From the NCBI RefSeq assembly GCF_001039355.2, contig NW_019775754.1:95761-159760 (forward strand): a stretch of DNA of 64,000 nt, written 5' to 3'. The notes under the pieces are model-generated. The model did no database searches. It had not been told where the DNA came from and saw nothing but the letters and a program-made list of their open reading frames with translations. The first letter of the stretch is position 1. Every line of letters begins with the position of its first letter. Below, one piece after another: positions 31,904 to 45,200 of this stretch. The translations under genes and the position numbers were made by a program. This DNA comes from Lingula anatina (Eukaryota; Brachiopoda; Lingulata; Lingulida; Lingulidae).

Positions 31904-34900
31904 TTCATTCATTTATTTATTTATTAATTTTCAAGCAGAACTGATGATTATTTGTTACGTTTTCATCAGTTGTTATCTTGATTCTGTTCTCTGGCAATGT
32001 TTATTTGGAAACTTTTGTAAGATGTACATTATTGTCTTGAAGTTTTGAAATTATCTTGGCTCTGAAGGTAGCTTTTAAGATTTTTGCCAAGTGATACTTT
32101 GGAAAAAAGAATTAAGCAACATTTAAATTAATCTTTTATTTCAAATCTTGAACTGACTAGGAAAAAAGATTTTCCTGACATGTTATACTTTGCCAAAGAC
32201 GAAAATTGAATAATATTATATTTTATTAATATTTTTCAATTCATTAAGTGACTTGAATGTTTTATATATCTACCAGTAATTGTCTGCTTCAGTAATAAAT
32301 GTTGGATCCAAGTCTTTCTCCATTGAGGCAACGTCTGCTTCATAAACCTTAGAGAATGTTTCATATTAACAATATTTGATAGGCAAGCATAATATGAGAT
32401 TCTGAAGTATAATTTTGCATTTTCACAAATTTTTCAAAATTTTCACAGGAAATTGAAAAGAAAATCAAAGAACTCCAAAATGCTGCTGATGAACTAAGAA
32501 AGGAGATCGCTCAGAGGCAAATTGAGGCTAAAAACTTGCGAGAGGACCTGGAAACGAGGAAACGCCAGTACCAAGTAGATTATAAGGACTTTGAAGCGGA
32601 GGTCTTCAAGATGGAAACACTTAAAGTGAGTATGAACAGAAGATTGCATTAGGGAATGATTTTTGACATAAAATCTACTGTGCCGTCACAAGTTTTTTGA
32701 ATGTTAATTCTTTGGAACCAAGGTCCTAATCTATCCACTTAACAGTTATCTACTTGAATTTTTTCCTGTTAGATAATGAAAAGGAAAAAAGAGAATTTGA
32801 ATTAGCTAGCAATGGAAATCGTGCCTGAAATTATTTTCAAATCTTTTACATTTCTACCCCCCCCCCCCTTCTGTTTGTCCCCACCCCAAGCACATATTTA
32901 AATATTTTTAAAGATTCAACTTTAAAAAATGAATTTGCAATGTAATTTGGTATGGCTCATAAAGGGAAAATGCCTGACTAACACATATAGTATGCATAAA
33001 TACGTCAAGACCAGAAATAACTCCTGGAAAAAAAGGCAAGACTTTTCAGCTGGATTGTGTAATTGAATGTGTTTTTTATCATTAGACAGTGCTAGGAATG
33101 GACAGAGTTACCTGATATAAACCACTCCAGGAGCTTTTATCTCATTTATTCCTGACATTTAGCCTTGTTATGCGGGAAAACATTGCTCTATTTTACTTGG
33201 CCGTAGTCAAGATTGTGTTGTCTTTGAGGTGAAGAATTAATACCAGGATAATAGAACTTGAGTAGATCCGAGTTTAAAGAAAAAAGGCATTTTATGTGTG
33301 GTCTGTACTCTAAGACTTGACCAGCAGTGGTTCTGTGGTTAATTATAAAGGCTTGACCACTCAGACATACAGTGGTCAGTTTATCTGATTCTGTTATGGA
33401 CTGGTCTGGATACTAATTTGATAGGTTTGTTTGAAATCAATAAAAGCAGTGTTACAGGAGGAAAAAAGTTAACTCCTGCACAGAACACTGGCAACTACAG
33501 CATGAAACCCCCGCACCCCAAAAAACAAAACAAAAAATATTTAGACTATTTTTTTTTGTAGGAATATGCAATGATACATGCACACATGCAAATTCACCAT
33601 ATGTACACACACACACACACACATTTAGATATCTTATCAACATAACATATGTTCTTGTTCTATATTCTTTATATAGTATTCATTCTACTTATATACTCTT
33701 TTATTTACATTTAGGAGCAGTTGATAACAGGAGTAAGTGGCATGACTTGATAGGGCATGAACCGTGTGATTTTTTAAGTTCAGCTTTTTTGATTATATAT
33801 ATACAATTTTTGTTTCATGTCTTTGTTTGAAGGAAGAAATTTGTATTATTTCAGTTTGTGATTGTTTATTTGAATCTGTGGCTATTTTCTAGGAGATAAA
33901 ACTTGAGAATATAGGATGTCAAACATTTTCATACAGTGCAGTTTTGCATGTTAACTATAGGAATGAGGTTTTGTTCTGTTGTGTTTAAAGCAATGAAGAT
34001 CAGAATATTGCCCAGTCTGTTTTATGAATCTTTTTTTTTTTTCAATATATAAAACTGTTCATTTATTCGTGTTATTTTGGAATAAAGTGCCGCTATAGAT
34101 GTGGATTAGCTATTTTGTTTGAATATTTCATTTTTGTTTGGATTGTTTATTTTTTGTTCTATTATTTTAGCATGCAGTGATACCCAAGGCAATGTGTGTA
34201 TTATATCGATTACAGTTTTTTTCATGATGGCATTTAGAGACACAGTTTAATTTTAGGTATAATTCTATTTTCTAGGGTGATCTTGTTGCTGTCAATTCCT
34301 TGCCAAGTCAGATTGGAAAAGAAGCAGACAAGAAACAAAGGAAAAAAGAGTGAGTGAAACTTATAATCTTTTTAAAACTCTGGGATTGCTTCATACCTCA
34401 TCTATATTGCATGAAACATTTCCAAATTCTGATATGATGGAAAATTTTTTTCATTTCCTGTTCTTGGAAGAGTCCACACAAGTGGAAAATTGCTAGGATT
34501 TTTAAAACCAAGATCAATCCAAAACACCCTGGTATTACCCAACTTTGCCTATACTACTTGCAGTACTTACAGACTGGGTCAACTCAACCAGGCACTCTTA
34601 TGTATATATAAACCAAAAAAATCCATTCATTTATTAATACCAGACAGAAAGAAAATGGACAAGCAAAGGGGGATATTGAAACCAAATGCACAGTAACTAG
34701 GTCCTCACCCTTGTGTTAACTGAATACCACCATGCCTTAGTTAAGTCTTCTTTCCCTGCTGATATGAAAACAGCCATGGCATTCCTTGGAGCTGGTTATT
34801 GGGGGGATGGTTGCCATTTGGTGGGTTCTTTTATCTGTTTAACACAGTGGTAGGGTTTAGGGCACAAAACTATGAGTGAAGAATCGATATTATATAGAGT

Positions 34901-37900
34901 TATTATAGGCCCGTAGCCAGCAATTTCTGAGGAGGGAGGGGTCATTTTCTGAAAAAGTGGACCTTTCACCATAAAATCCTCAACAACATAGATCAAATTT
35001 TACCCAGAGTGGACCTTTTCCCAGCATAAAGGGTGGTTCTTTCAAACCCCCCCCCCCCCTTCCGGCTACGGGCCTGGATTACTAGTAATTTTTCTTCATG
35101 GGCAATGAAACTTTAGTTTTCTGTTGTTCACGTAAAGAAGTACGTAATTGGAAAAATTATATGTGACAGTTACTCCAGAAATCAATTTAAGCAGTTGTAG
35201 TACATTTTATTTCATTTTAGTTTTGGCATTTTGAGATCGGAAACCTTATGCATCTTGTTAAATAGGAAAAATTGCCCCAAAAGCTTTAAAAAAAAAAAAA
35301 AAGATTTTTAAAACGTGCTACAAGAAAGGGAACACTAGAGGTACTGTACACTTAATATTTCCCAGAGTTTTGACTACTGCAGGCTGCCTTAACCAACACC
35401 CTATAATTAATACCACAGAAAATGTCAACTTGTGTTTTCTGATATTAAATAAACAGTGAAGCACTGTTCATGTGGTAACATTAAGTCAAAACATGGTGAG
35501 GAGCTGGCTCTTGGGAAGGGGGATATTACTGACCTCAGGGTTTTGGATATGTTACAATTAAATCCAGGTAATTATTGGCAAATAACTTAATTTTTTTGCT
35601 TAAGGCTCTGTCTGCTGCAGAAGGATTTCAGTACAGACGGTCTAAGTACCCGAGATCTATTAGTTTCAGATGTGCTGTATTTATAGCTGGCTGGAAAAAA
35701 TAAACCAGGTTTCTGAGAATAAAAATTTGAATAACCTGCCTTTATTGCAAATATATGTACATTAAGGCATAATCAATTAAGAAGTTGATGGATATTAAGG
35801 TTGATCCAATTTTATATTGCATGAAACATTTTCAAGTTTTGTTAAGATAATCGGTCATCACATGTTATATGTGGTTATCATTATTTAAACGTTTGTGTTT
35901 AATGATAATGTGCAGCTTTATGCCTGTTTCTTACTTGAGAAGGGGTGCATTTAATTTGGTTAATTAGTGAAAAACACAAAGAAATAATAAACATAAACTA
36001 AAATTATAACCTGAGTAATTAGATACAACCTGGGAATCATTGTATACATGCAGTATAGGTTTAAAATAACCTACTGGAATTTACTGTAGATTTGTCTGAT
36101 TATTTTTTTTTTTTTTTCAAACACATTTACACTGTGTACTTTAAAATTGGTTGTATAAAAACNGGATTGAGAATACAGTTGAGAGATGCAATATTACATT
36201 TTGGATGATGTAGTTGGTTTTGTTATTTTTTGTGTGATTTTTTAAAAGTATCTATGATGCTTGCTTCAGAAGGGCCTTATTATAATTATCATGTTATTGT
36301 TTTGTTATTTATTTATTTATTTATTTTTGTTGTTGTTGTTGTTGTTGTTCAAAAAGGAAATGCTTTTGTATGAAAATGCCCACTGATATTTGGGTCAAAA
36401 AGTAAAAGTTATACTGGTCAGTGCCCAGTGGTGGACAAAACCAAAAAAGGCCACTTGAACTCAGCAGTTCTGTCTCCCACCAACAGGCGTGGCTTGTTTT
36501 GAGACAAGACTCTTCCCTCTCAAATGTGCCTCTCAGTTTCAGTTTAATGATTTGTTTGTTGTTCCAGCCTGGAGGAGGAAAAGAAAATACTACAGAGAGA
36601 GTATGAGAGGCTCCCTAAACAAGAGGTAAAATTATTATAGTCTTTAACATTTTTTGGTTTCATTTTATTTGGATTTTATTTTTTATTAATTAATTTATTT
36701 ATTTATTTATTTATTTATTCATTCATTCATTTATTTATTTATTTATTTATTTATTAATTTTCAAGCAGAACTGAGGATTATTTGTTACGTTTTCATCAGT
36801 TGTTATCTCGATTCTGTTCTCTGGCAATGTTTATTTGGAAACTTTTGTAAGATGTACATTATTGTCTTGAAGTTTAGAAATTATCTTGGCTCTGAAGGTA
36901 GCTTTTAATATTTTTGCCAAGTGATGATACTTTGGAAAAAAGAATTAAGCAACATTTAAATTAATCTTTTATTTCAAATCTTGAACTGACTAGGAAAAAA
37001 GATTTTCCTGACATGTTATACTTTGCCAAAGACGAAAATTGAATAATATTATATTTTATTAATATTTTTCAATTCATTAAGTGACTTGAATGTTTTATAT
37101 ATCTACCAGTAATTGTCTGCTTCAATAATAAATGTTGGATCCAAGTCTTTCTCCATTGAGGCAACGTCTGCTTCATAAACCTTAGAGAATGTTTCTTATT
37201 AACAATATTTGATAGGCAAGCATAATATGAGATTCTGAAGTATAATTTTGCATTTTCACAAATTTTTCAAAATTTTCACAGGAAATTGAAAAGAAAATCA
37301 AAGAACTCCAAAATGCTGCTGATGAACTAAGAAAGGAGATCGCTCAGAGGCAAATTGAGGCTAAAAACTTGCGAGAGGACCTGGAAACGAGGAAACGCCA
37401 GTACCAAGTAGATTATAAGGACTTTGAAGCGGAGGTCTTCAAGATGGAAACACTTAAAGTGAGTATGAACAGAAGATTGCATTAGGGAATGATTTTTGAC
37501 GTAAAATCTACTGTGCCGTCACAAGTTTTTTGAATGTTAATTCTTTGGAACCAAGGTCTTAATCTATCCACTTAACAGATATCTACTTGAATTTTTTCCT
37601 GTTAGATAATGAAAAGGAAAAAAGAGAATTTGAATTAGCTAGCGATGGAAATCGTGCCGGAAATTATTTTCAAATCTTTTACATTTCTACCCCCCTTTCC
37701 TTTCTGTTTGTCCCCACCCCAAGCACATATTTAAATATTTTTAAAGATTCAACTTTAAAAAAAGAATTTACAATGTAATTTGGTATGGCTCATAAATGGA
37801 AAACGCCTGACTAACACATATAGTATGCATAAATACGTCAAGACCAGAAATAACTCCTGGAAAAAAAGGCAAGACTTTTCAGCTGGATTGTGTAATTGTG

Positions 37901-40900
37901 AATGTGTTTTTTATCATTAGACAGTGCTAGGAATGGACAGAGTTACCTGATATAAACCACTCCTGGAGCTTTTATCTCATTTATTCCTGACATTTAGCCT
38001 TGTTATGCGGGAAAACACTGCTGTATTTTACTTGGCCCTAGTCAGGATTGTGTTGTCTTTGAGGTGAAGAATTAATACCAGGATAATAGAACTTGAGTAG
38101 ATCTGAGTTTTTAAAAAAAAGGGACATTCTATGTGTGGTCTGTACTCTAAGACTTAACCAGCAGTGGTTCTGGGGTTAATTATAAAGGCTTGACCACTCA
38201 GACATACAGTGGTCAGTTTATCTGGTTCTGTTATGGACTGGTCTGGATACTAATTTGATAGGTTTGTTTGAAATCAATAAAAGCAGTGTTACAGGAGGAA
38301 AAAAGTTAACTCCTGCACAGAACACTGGCAACTACAGCATGAAACCCCCGCACCCCAAAAAACAAAACAAAAAAAATTTAGACTATTTTTTTATAGGAAT
38401 ATGCAATGATACATGCACACATGCAAACACACCATATGTACCCACACACACATTTAGATATCTTACCAACATCACATATGTTCTTGTTCTATATTCTTTA
38501 TATAGTATTCATTCTACTTATATACTCTTTTACTTACATTTAGGAGCAGTTAATCACAGGAGTAAGTGGCATGACTTGATAGGGCATGATCTGTGTGATT
38601 TTTTAAGTTCAGCTTTTTTGATTAAATATACAATTTTGTTTCATGTCTTTGTTTGAAGGAAGAAATCGGTATTATTTCAGTTTATGATTGTTTTATTGGA
38701 TTCTGTGGTTATTTGCTAGGAGATAAAAATTGAGAATAGAGGATGTCAAACATTTTCATACATGTGCAGTTTTGCATGTTAACTATAGGAATGAGCTTGT
38801 GTTTTGTCGTGTTTAAAGCAGTGAAGATCAGAATATTGCTTAGTCTGTTTTATGAATCATTTCTTTTTTCAACATATAAAACTGTTCATTCATTCGTGTT
38901 ATTTTGGAATTTATAAAGTGCCACGATAGATGTGGATTAGCTATTTTGTTTGAATATTTCATTTTTTTTTTTGGATTGTTTATTTTTTGTTCTTTTATTT
39001 TAGCATGCAGTGATACCCAAGGCAATGTGTGTATTATATCGATTACAGTTTTTTTTTCATAGTGGCATTTAGAGACACAGTTTAATTTTAGGTATAATTC
39101 TATTTTCTAGGGTGATCTTGTTGCTGTCAATTCCTTGCCAAGTCAGATTGGAAAAGAAGCAGACAAGAAACAAAGGAAAAAAGAGTGAGTGAAACTTATA
39201 ATCTTTTTAAAACTCTGGGATTGCTTCATACCTCATCTATATTGCATGAAACATTTCCAAATTCTGATATGATGGAAAAATTTTTTCATTTCCTGTTCTT
39301 GGAACAGTCCACACAAATGGAAAATTGCTAGGATTCTTAAAACCAAGATCAATTCAAAACACCCTGGTATTACCCAACTTTGCCTATACTACTTGCAGTA
39401 CTTTGAGACTGGGTCAACTCAACCAGGCACTCTTATGTATATATAAACCGAAAAAATCAATCCATTTATTAATACCAGACAGAAAGAAAATGGACAAGCA
39501 AAGGGGGATATTGAAACCAAATGCTCTGTAACTAGGTCCTCGCCCTTGTGTTAACTGAATACCACCATGTCTTAGTTAAGGCTTCTTTCCCTGCTGATAT
39601 GAAAACAGCCATGGCATTCCTTGGAGCTGGTTATTGGGGGGATGGTTGTCATTTGGTGGGTTCTTTTATCTGTTTAGCACAGCGATAGGGTTTAGGGCAA
39701 AAACTATGAGTGAAGAATCGATATTATGTAGGGTGATTACTTGTAGTTTTTCTTTATGGGTGATGAAACTTGAGTTTTCTGTTGTTCACATAAAGATGTA
39801 CCTAACTGGAAAAATTATATGTGACACTTACTCCAGAAATCGATTTAAGCAGTTGCAGTACATTTTATTTCATTTAAGTTTTGGCATTTTGAGATCGGAA
39901 ACCTTATGCATCTTGTTAAATAGGAAAAATTGCCCCAAAAGCTTTAAAAAAAAAAAAAAAGATTTTTAAAACATGCTACAAGAAAGTGAGCACTAGAGGT
40001 ACTATACACTTAATATTTCCCAGAGTTTTGACTACTGCAGGCAGCCCAACCCGACACCCTAAATTTAATACCACGGAAAATGTCAACTTGTGTTTTCTGA
40101 TATTAAATAAACAGTGAAGCACTGTTCATGTGATATCATTAAGTCAAAACACGGTGAGGAGCTGGCTCTTGGGAAGGGGGATATTACTGACCTCGGGGTT
40201 TTGGATAAATTACAATTAAATCCAGGTAATTATTGGCAAATACCTTAATTTTTTTGCTTAAGGCTCTGTCTGCTGCAGAAGGATTTCAGTACAGACGGTC
40301 TAAGTACCCTAGATCTATTAGTTTCAGATGTGCTGTATTTATAGCTTGCTGGAAAAAATAAACCAGGTTTCTGAGAATGAAAATTTGAATAAGTTATAAC
40401 CTGCCTTTATTGAAAATATATGTACATTAAGGCATAATCAATTAAGAAGTTGATGGATATTAAGGTTGATCCAATTTTATATTGCATGAAATATTTCCAA
40501 GTTTTGTTAAGATAATCGGTCATCACATGTTATATGTGGTTATCATTATTTAAACGTTTGTGTTTAATGATAATGTGCAGCTTTATGCCTGTTTCTTACT
40601 TGAGAAGGGGTGCATTTAATTTGGTTAATTAGTGAAAAACACAAAGAAATAATAAACATAAACTAAAATTATAACCTGAGTAATTAGATACAACCTGGGA
40701 ATCATTGTATACATGCAGTATAGGTTTAAAATAACCTACTGGAATTTACTGTAGATTTGTCTGATTATTTTTTTTTTTTTTTCAAACACATTTACACTGT
40801 GTACTTTAAAATTGGTTGTATGAAAACTTTCAGTCCAAACTTACGGAATTTTGTCAGAAGTTTTACTTCATTAAATCATAATAATTTAGCAAAGCCATTT

Positions 40901-41026
40901 ATCTATCAAAATTAGTGATTTCAAGAAGTTTCAACAGAACTCCTTGGTGATTTAAACAAATTATGTGTTTTAGTTTTTGCATTTTGTGTGTATGTACATG
41001 CATATGTTCAATTCAGTGTGTCTGTT

Positions 41027-41065
<39 letters not shown>

Positions 41066-42213
41066 TTATATTTTATTTACAGTGAACTAGACAAGCAAAA
41101 GAAGGAACTGGACAGTGAGTACAAGGAACTACTGGCAGCCACACAGCAACTGGAGATGAAACGACAAAAACTGGAAGACGAGAAATTTGACATGGACACA
41201 CAGCTGGACAAGGAGCGGGCCATGCTGGAGGACAAACAACGCGAGTACGACCAGCTCCACAAGGAGTGTGACTATGCCAAGAACAGGATACAGGTCCTGA
41301 TGGAGGATAGGTGAGTGTTAGGGTCGTAGATTCTCCCATATTAAGGGCAAGTGTGTTAGAGAAGACTACACATCAGTTGGAAATGTTGTGAGCCACAAGA
41401 AACAAATTTAAACTTTTTACTATGATATTCTACAACAGTAAGAGAAACTACATTTTCTTCATAACCTGCCACTTGTGCAGGCAATATCTATCTATTAGTT
41501 GCAAAAGTTGGAATTTATGCACATAGATAAAATTTTAAAGCTAGTTTAAAAATTTTTCTTTTTGTGTTTCAATATTCCTTTTAACCTACATGTATTCATT
41601 TCATAAATAAATTCTTATGTAGTGAAGCAGTAGCTAAGCACCCTGTCTAACTTCCTTTTATGACATCACAAATGCTTTTTTTTTTTTTGGAACAATGAAA
41701 TTGTGATGTCACAATCAATGATGTCACAGTGAAACTTCAGTGACATCACACAATGTAACCATAGATATACCAGTTTCTCATCAAAGCAGTGAAATTTAAA
41801 TTGACAGTGATTATGAAAAAAAATCTGATGACAGGTTATAAGAGAATTTACAATAAAAAATTAATTCAGAGGATGATAATAATAATAATAATGCTAATTA
41901 TAACAACACATGTACGTGTTTAATCAACGGCAGTCAGCTAGAATTTAAGATCATAAAAATTATTTTAAAATATTTCAAATCTATTATTTATTTATTTGTT
42001 TGTTTTTCTTATCCACAGTGCTCAACTGGACTTCAGCCTGCGTCACTCTAACTTAGAGAAGAAGAGTCAACACGAGGTGGTGTCTAAGAAACAGCGTGAC
42101 AAGGACAAGGAGCTGAGGAATCTGAAGAAGGCAGAACTTCAGTTCAAGGTGGCAGAAGATGCTCTAAGTCACACCAAAGCTGTCCATGAGAAGGCCAAAG
42201 GATCGGTAAGTTT

Positions 42214-42269
<56 letters not shown>

Positions 42270-45200
42270 AAAACATTTTTATCATGTAAGACTGAAGTTT
42301 TCTGGAAGTTGATGTGATTCAGTTAAGAAGGCCCCTGGGCTATGTAGAGGGACGATTGTATCTGAGAATTCTTTTACAAATAGTGTATCCAGAGTTTCAG
42401 AGATAAGGGGAATATTAATTACCTCTTTTTCAATAATAAAAAATGATACAGGCTTGCTGTTAATAATAATTAGTGTCCAGTAAACTCTTGAAAGTCAGTG
42501 TGTGGTTTGTGGGAATCTAAGGTATATATTACAAATGTCATTATTTTCAACGTCATTCATGTCTTGTTGAAACTCTGGTATCTGCCCTGTGTCTTACTGT
42601 GTGTTCCTCTCAACTTCAGGTTGATGTGTTCCCCAAAGATGATGGCAGCATGCAGCAGAAGAGACAAGATCTTCAGAAGGAAGTGGACAATGCCAAGAGA
42701 GCCCTGGCCCAAGAGGTGAGTGTGCTGCCATCTATTGTTGGCCTGTGCAGCTCTGTGAATACAAATCTGTGAAAACAAAGTTTTCTAAAGGTGGATTTAG
42801 ATAGGCTGTCATTGTGTTCCGTCAAATTGTTAAATTATTTTCTTTAAGGAAACTTATACTTTTATGAAATATAAGATGTTAGAGACATTATTGTGAACTC
42901 TTTTTCTTCCTCTTTATCTTTTAACTATGAGTAAGACTCTGCCTACTACATGTACATATATGAATTCAAATATCAAATTTCCATGAAAATCGACAACACA
43001 TAAGCCTCAGGATTTTTCTTTCAAAATATAGCAATTAAGTTTTGTTATTGGTAATTATAAGTTAACTGATAATATGTGTTTTTAATACCATTAAGCTTCA
43101 TCTTTATAATCATGTATTTATTTATTTATTTTGTTGTGTAGAACTCCCTGACAGCAGTGGAACAGGTGAAGGTAGAGCAGAGTATAGCAGAGGAGGAGCA
43201 GTTGTTGTACGAACAGAGTGACCTGAGGATTGAGGTGGTAGAACTCACCAGGCTGGCAGCCATCAAGGTAAATAACTCCATCTTTTATATACTAGTAGTC
43301 TCTATAATAACTGTTGTACGAACAGAGTGACCTGAGGATTGAGGTGGTAGAACTCACCGGACTGGCAGCCATCAAGGTAAATAACTCCATCTTTTATATA
43401 GTCTCTATAATAACTGTTGTATGAACAGATTGACCTGAGGATTGAGGTGGTAGAACTCACCAGGCTGGCAGCCATCAAGGTAAACAACTCCATCTTTTAT
43501 ATAGTCTATACATCTGTTCATAAGTATATTCCTTTTTTTTCTTGCAGATGAACAGTACACATTATCTATGTCATATGTAAATGCTCATCTATTCAAAAGT
43601 CTATATTATTTCTATACAAAATTTAATTAAATTTATGACTTGTTGGATCATTTGATATTCTGTGAATGAGGCTTTTTTCTGGTTTCTAGATAGGATTCAA
43701 AACTGAATAACTGTTTAATCATTTAATATTATTTTGATATCCTTTATTATTTCAATTGTCATTCAATTATATTTTTTAATCTTCAGGCTGATGAGAGAGA
43801 GCAAAAGGCCAGAGATTTCATGAGAGCTGAGATGAGGTACCACAGGGCTATAGAAGACCTCAAAACAAAACAGTTACAGATCCAGGATCATGCTAAAAAG
43901 TATCAGGAGATGCAAGTCAAGTAAGTATAAAAACTCAAGTAAATATATTTCAAAAACAGATGGATTGATAAATGAAATAATAAACTGATTATATTTTTTA
44001 TCCAGTTGATAATATTATGGGGGTTTCGTACTTTTAATTAGATTTAAGGGCAAGGATGCTTTTTATATTCATTAAGAACTAATTGCGGTTAAAAATCATT
44101 TTGAACTTCAAGAGTGTTTTGGGGAAGTTACCCAATGGAATTAATTTTGAAAATTAGTAGGTTGATGGAGAGAAGTGCACAAAGTTAGTAGTTTACATAT
44201 AATTAATGATACCATTGTTTCCAGGTTAAAAGAATTTGCCAAACTGTACGATGTCATCAAGAATGAGAGGAACAAGTGTGTCAACTTGATCCAGGTCAGC
44301 ACTCAGAAAGCTGCAGAAATGAGAGAAAAGATTAAGATCTTGTCCAATGAGATAGAAATCCTGAGAACAGCTGCAATGATGAAAGAAAGGTACAAATTAA
44401 AAGATTTTCTTGATTGAAAATTTAATTGAATTAAATGTCCTCTTCATACTGTTATTCTGATTTTATAACTTTACTTTAAAGTGATGCATACAGGGCATAA
44501 TTATATCATCACAATCTTGTAGTGAAAACCTGCTCGAATGATATTAAATGCCATTTATTTACCTTTTGTTATTGAAGAAAAAGCATAAAAATGTGGACTT
44601 TGTCTTTCAATGGGATATAATGTTATGAACTATCTTCTTTTGTATAGAATACTTTTACCACATTTTGATATTTTTAACTGTACTGTACATGCATACTCAC
44701 ATAATCCACACTCAAAAAGATTCAGTACACACTTGATTCTTTGCCACAGATCATGATATCCTCAACATAAATCCACAATCATTTCAGGTCTCTCCAGAAG
44801 AGTCGATTGAAGCACATCAACAGTATAGTGATCAGAGACAGCCTGAGGAATGAGGTGGCCAAACAGGAGAGGATAGATGATGAACTGAGAGAGAAGAGAG
44901 AGCAGCAGAAGATGGACATTGCTAAGCTGAACATGATGATCAACCAAGCAGAGCAGCAGATGGTGGAACTCAGGAAACAGTATGAGACTTCTGTACAGCA
45001 CAGAAATGACAGGTAAGGTGTTATAACAGTACATTTTGTTGCAGGGGCAGACGGCGGCTGTCTTCTTGGTCTTCCAGAATTTTTTAAAGTTTACATAGGC
45101 TCTATTCCCATAGATTTTAGATCGATCTATCCCCGCGGGGAGTCTCACTAGATTACTTTCAGATAATCCAACTTAAATGTCCGTCCCGCCTACTACAAGC

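Larger units (their letters stand above)
31318..36162. repeat. Duplicate tract C, copy 1
   Basis: Matches 36164-40826. It carries CCDC146 exons 4, 5 and 6 (31722-31779, 32449-32625, 34276-34349). It ends at the N at 36163, and the second copy restarts right after that N. SNPs, microsatellite length differences and one transposon insertion separate the copies. Confidence 0.85.

Noticed and set aside
31722-39184. Biological internal duplication of CCDC146 exons 4-6
   Set aside because: The second copy starts exactly at an N, long intron sequence is duplicated with it, and one exon set alone gives the normal family length.
41073-41339. 88-codon Cys/Pro-rich minus-strand ORF
   Set aside because: Antisense shadow of CCDC146 exon 7.
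44762-45148. 128-codon minus-strand ORF
   Set aside because: Antisense shadow of CCDC146 exon 13, whose sense frame matches the family.
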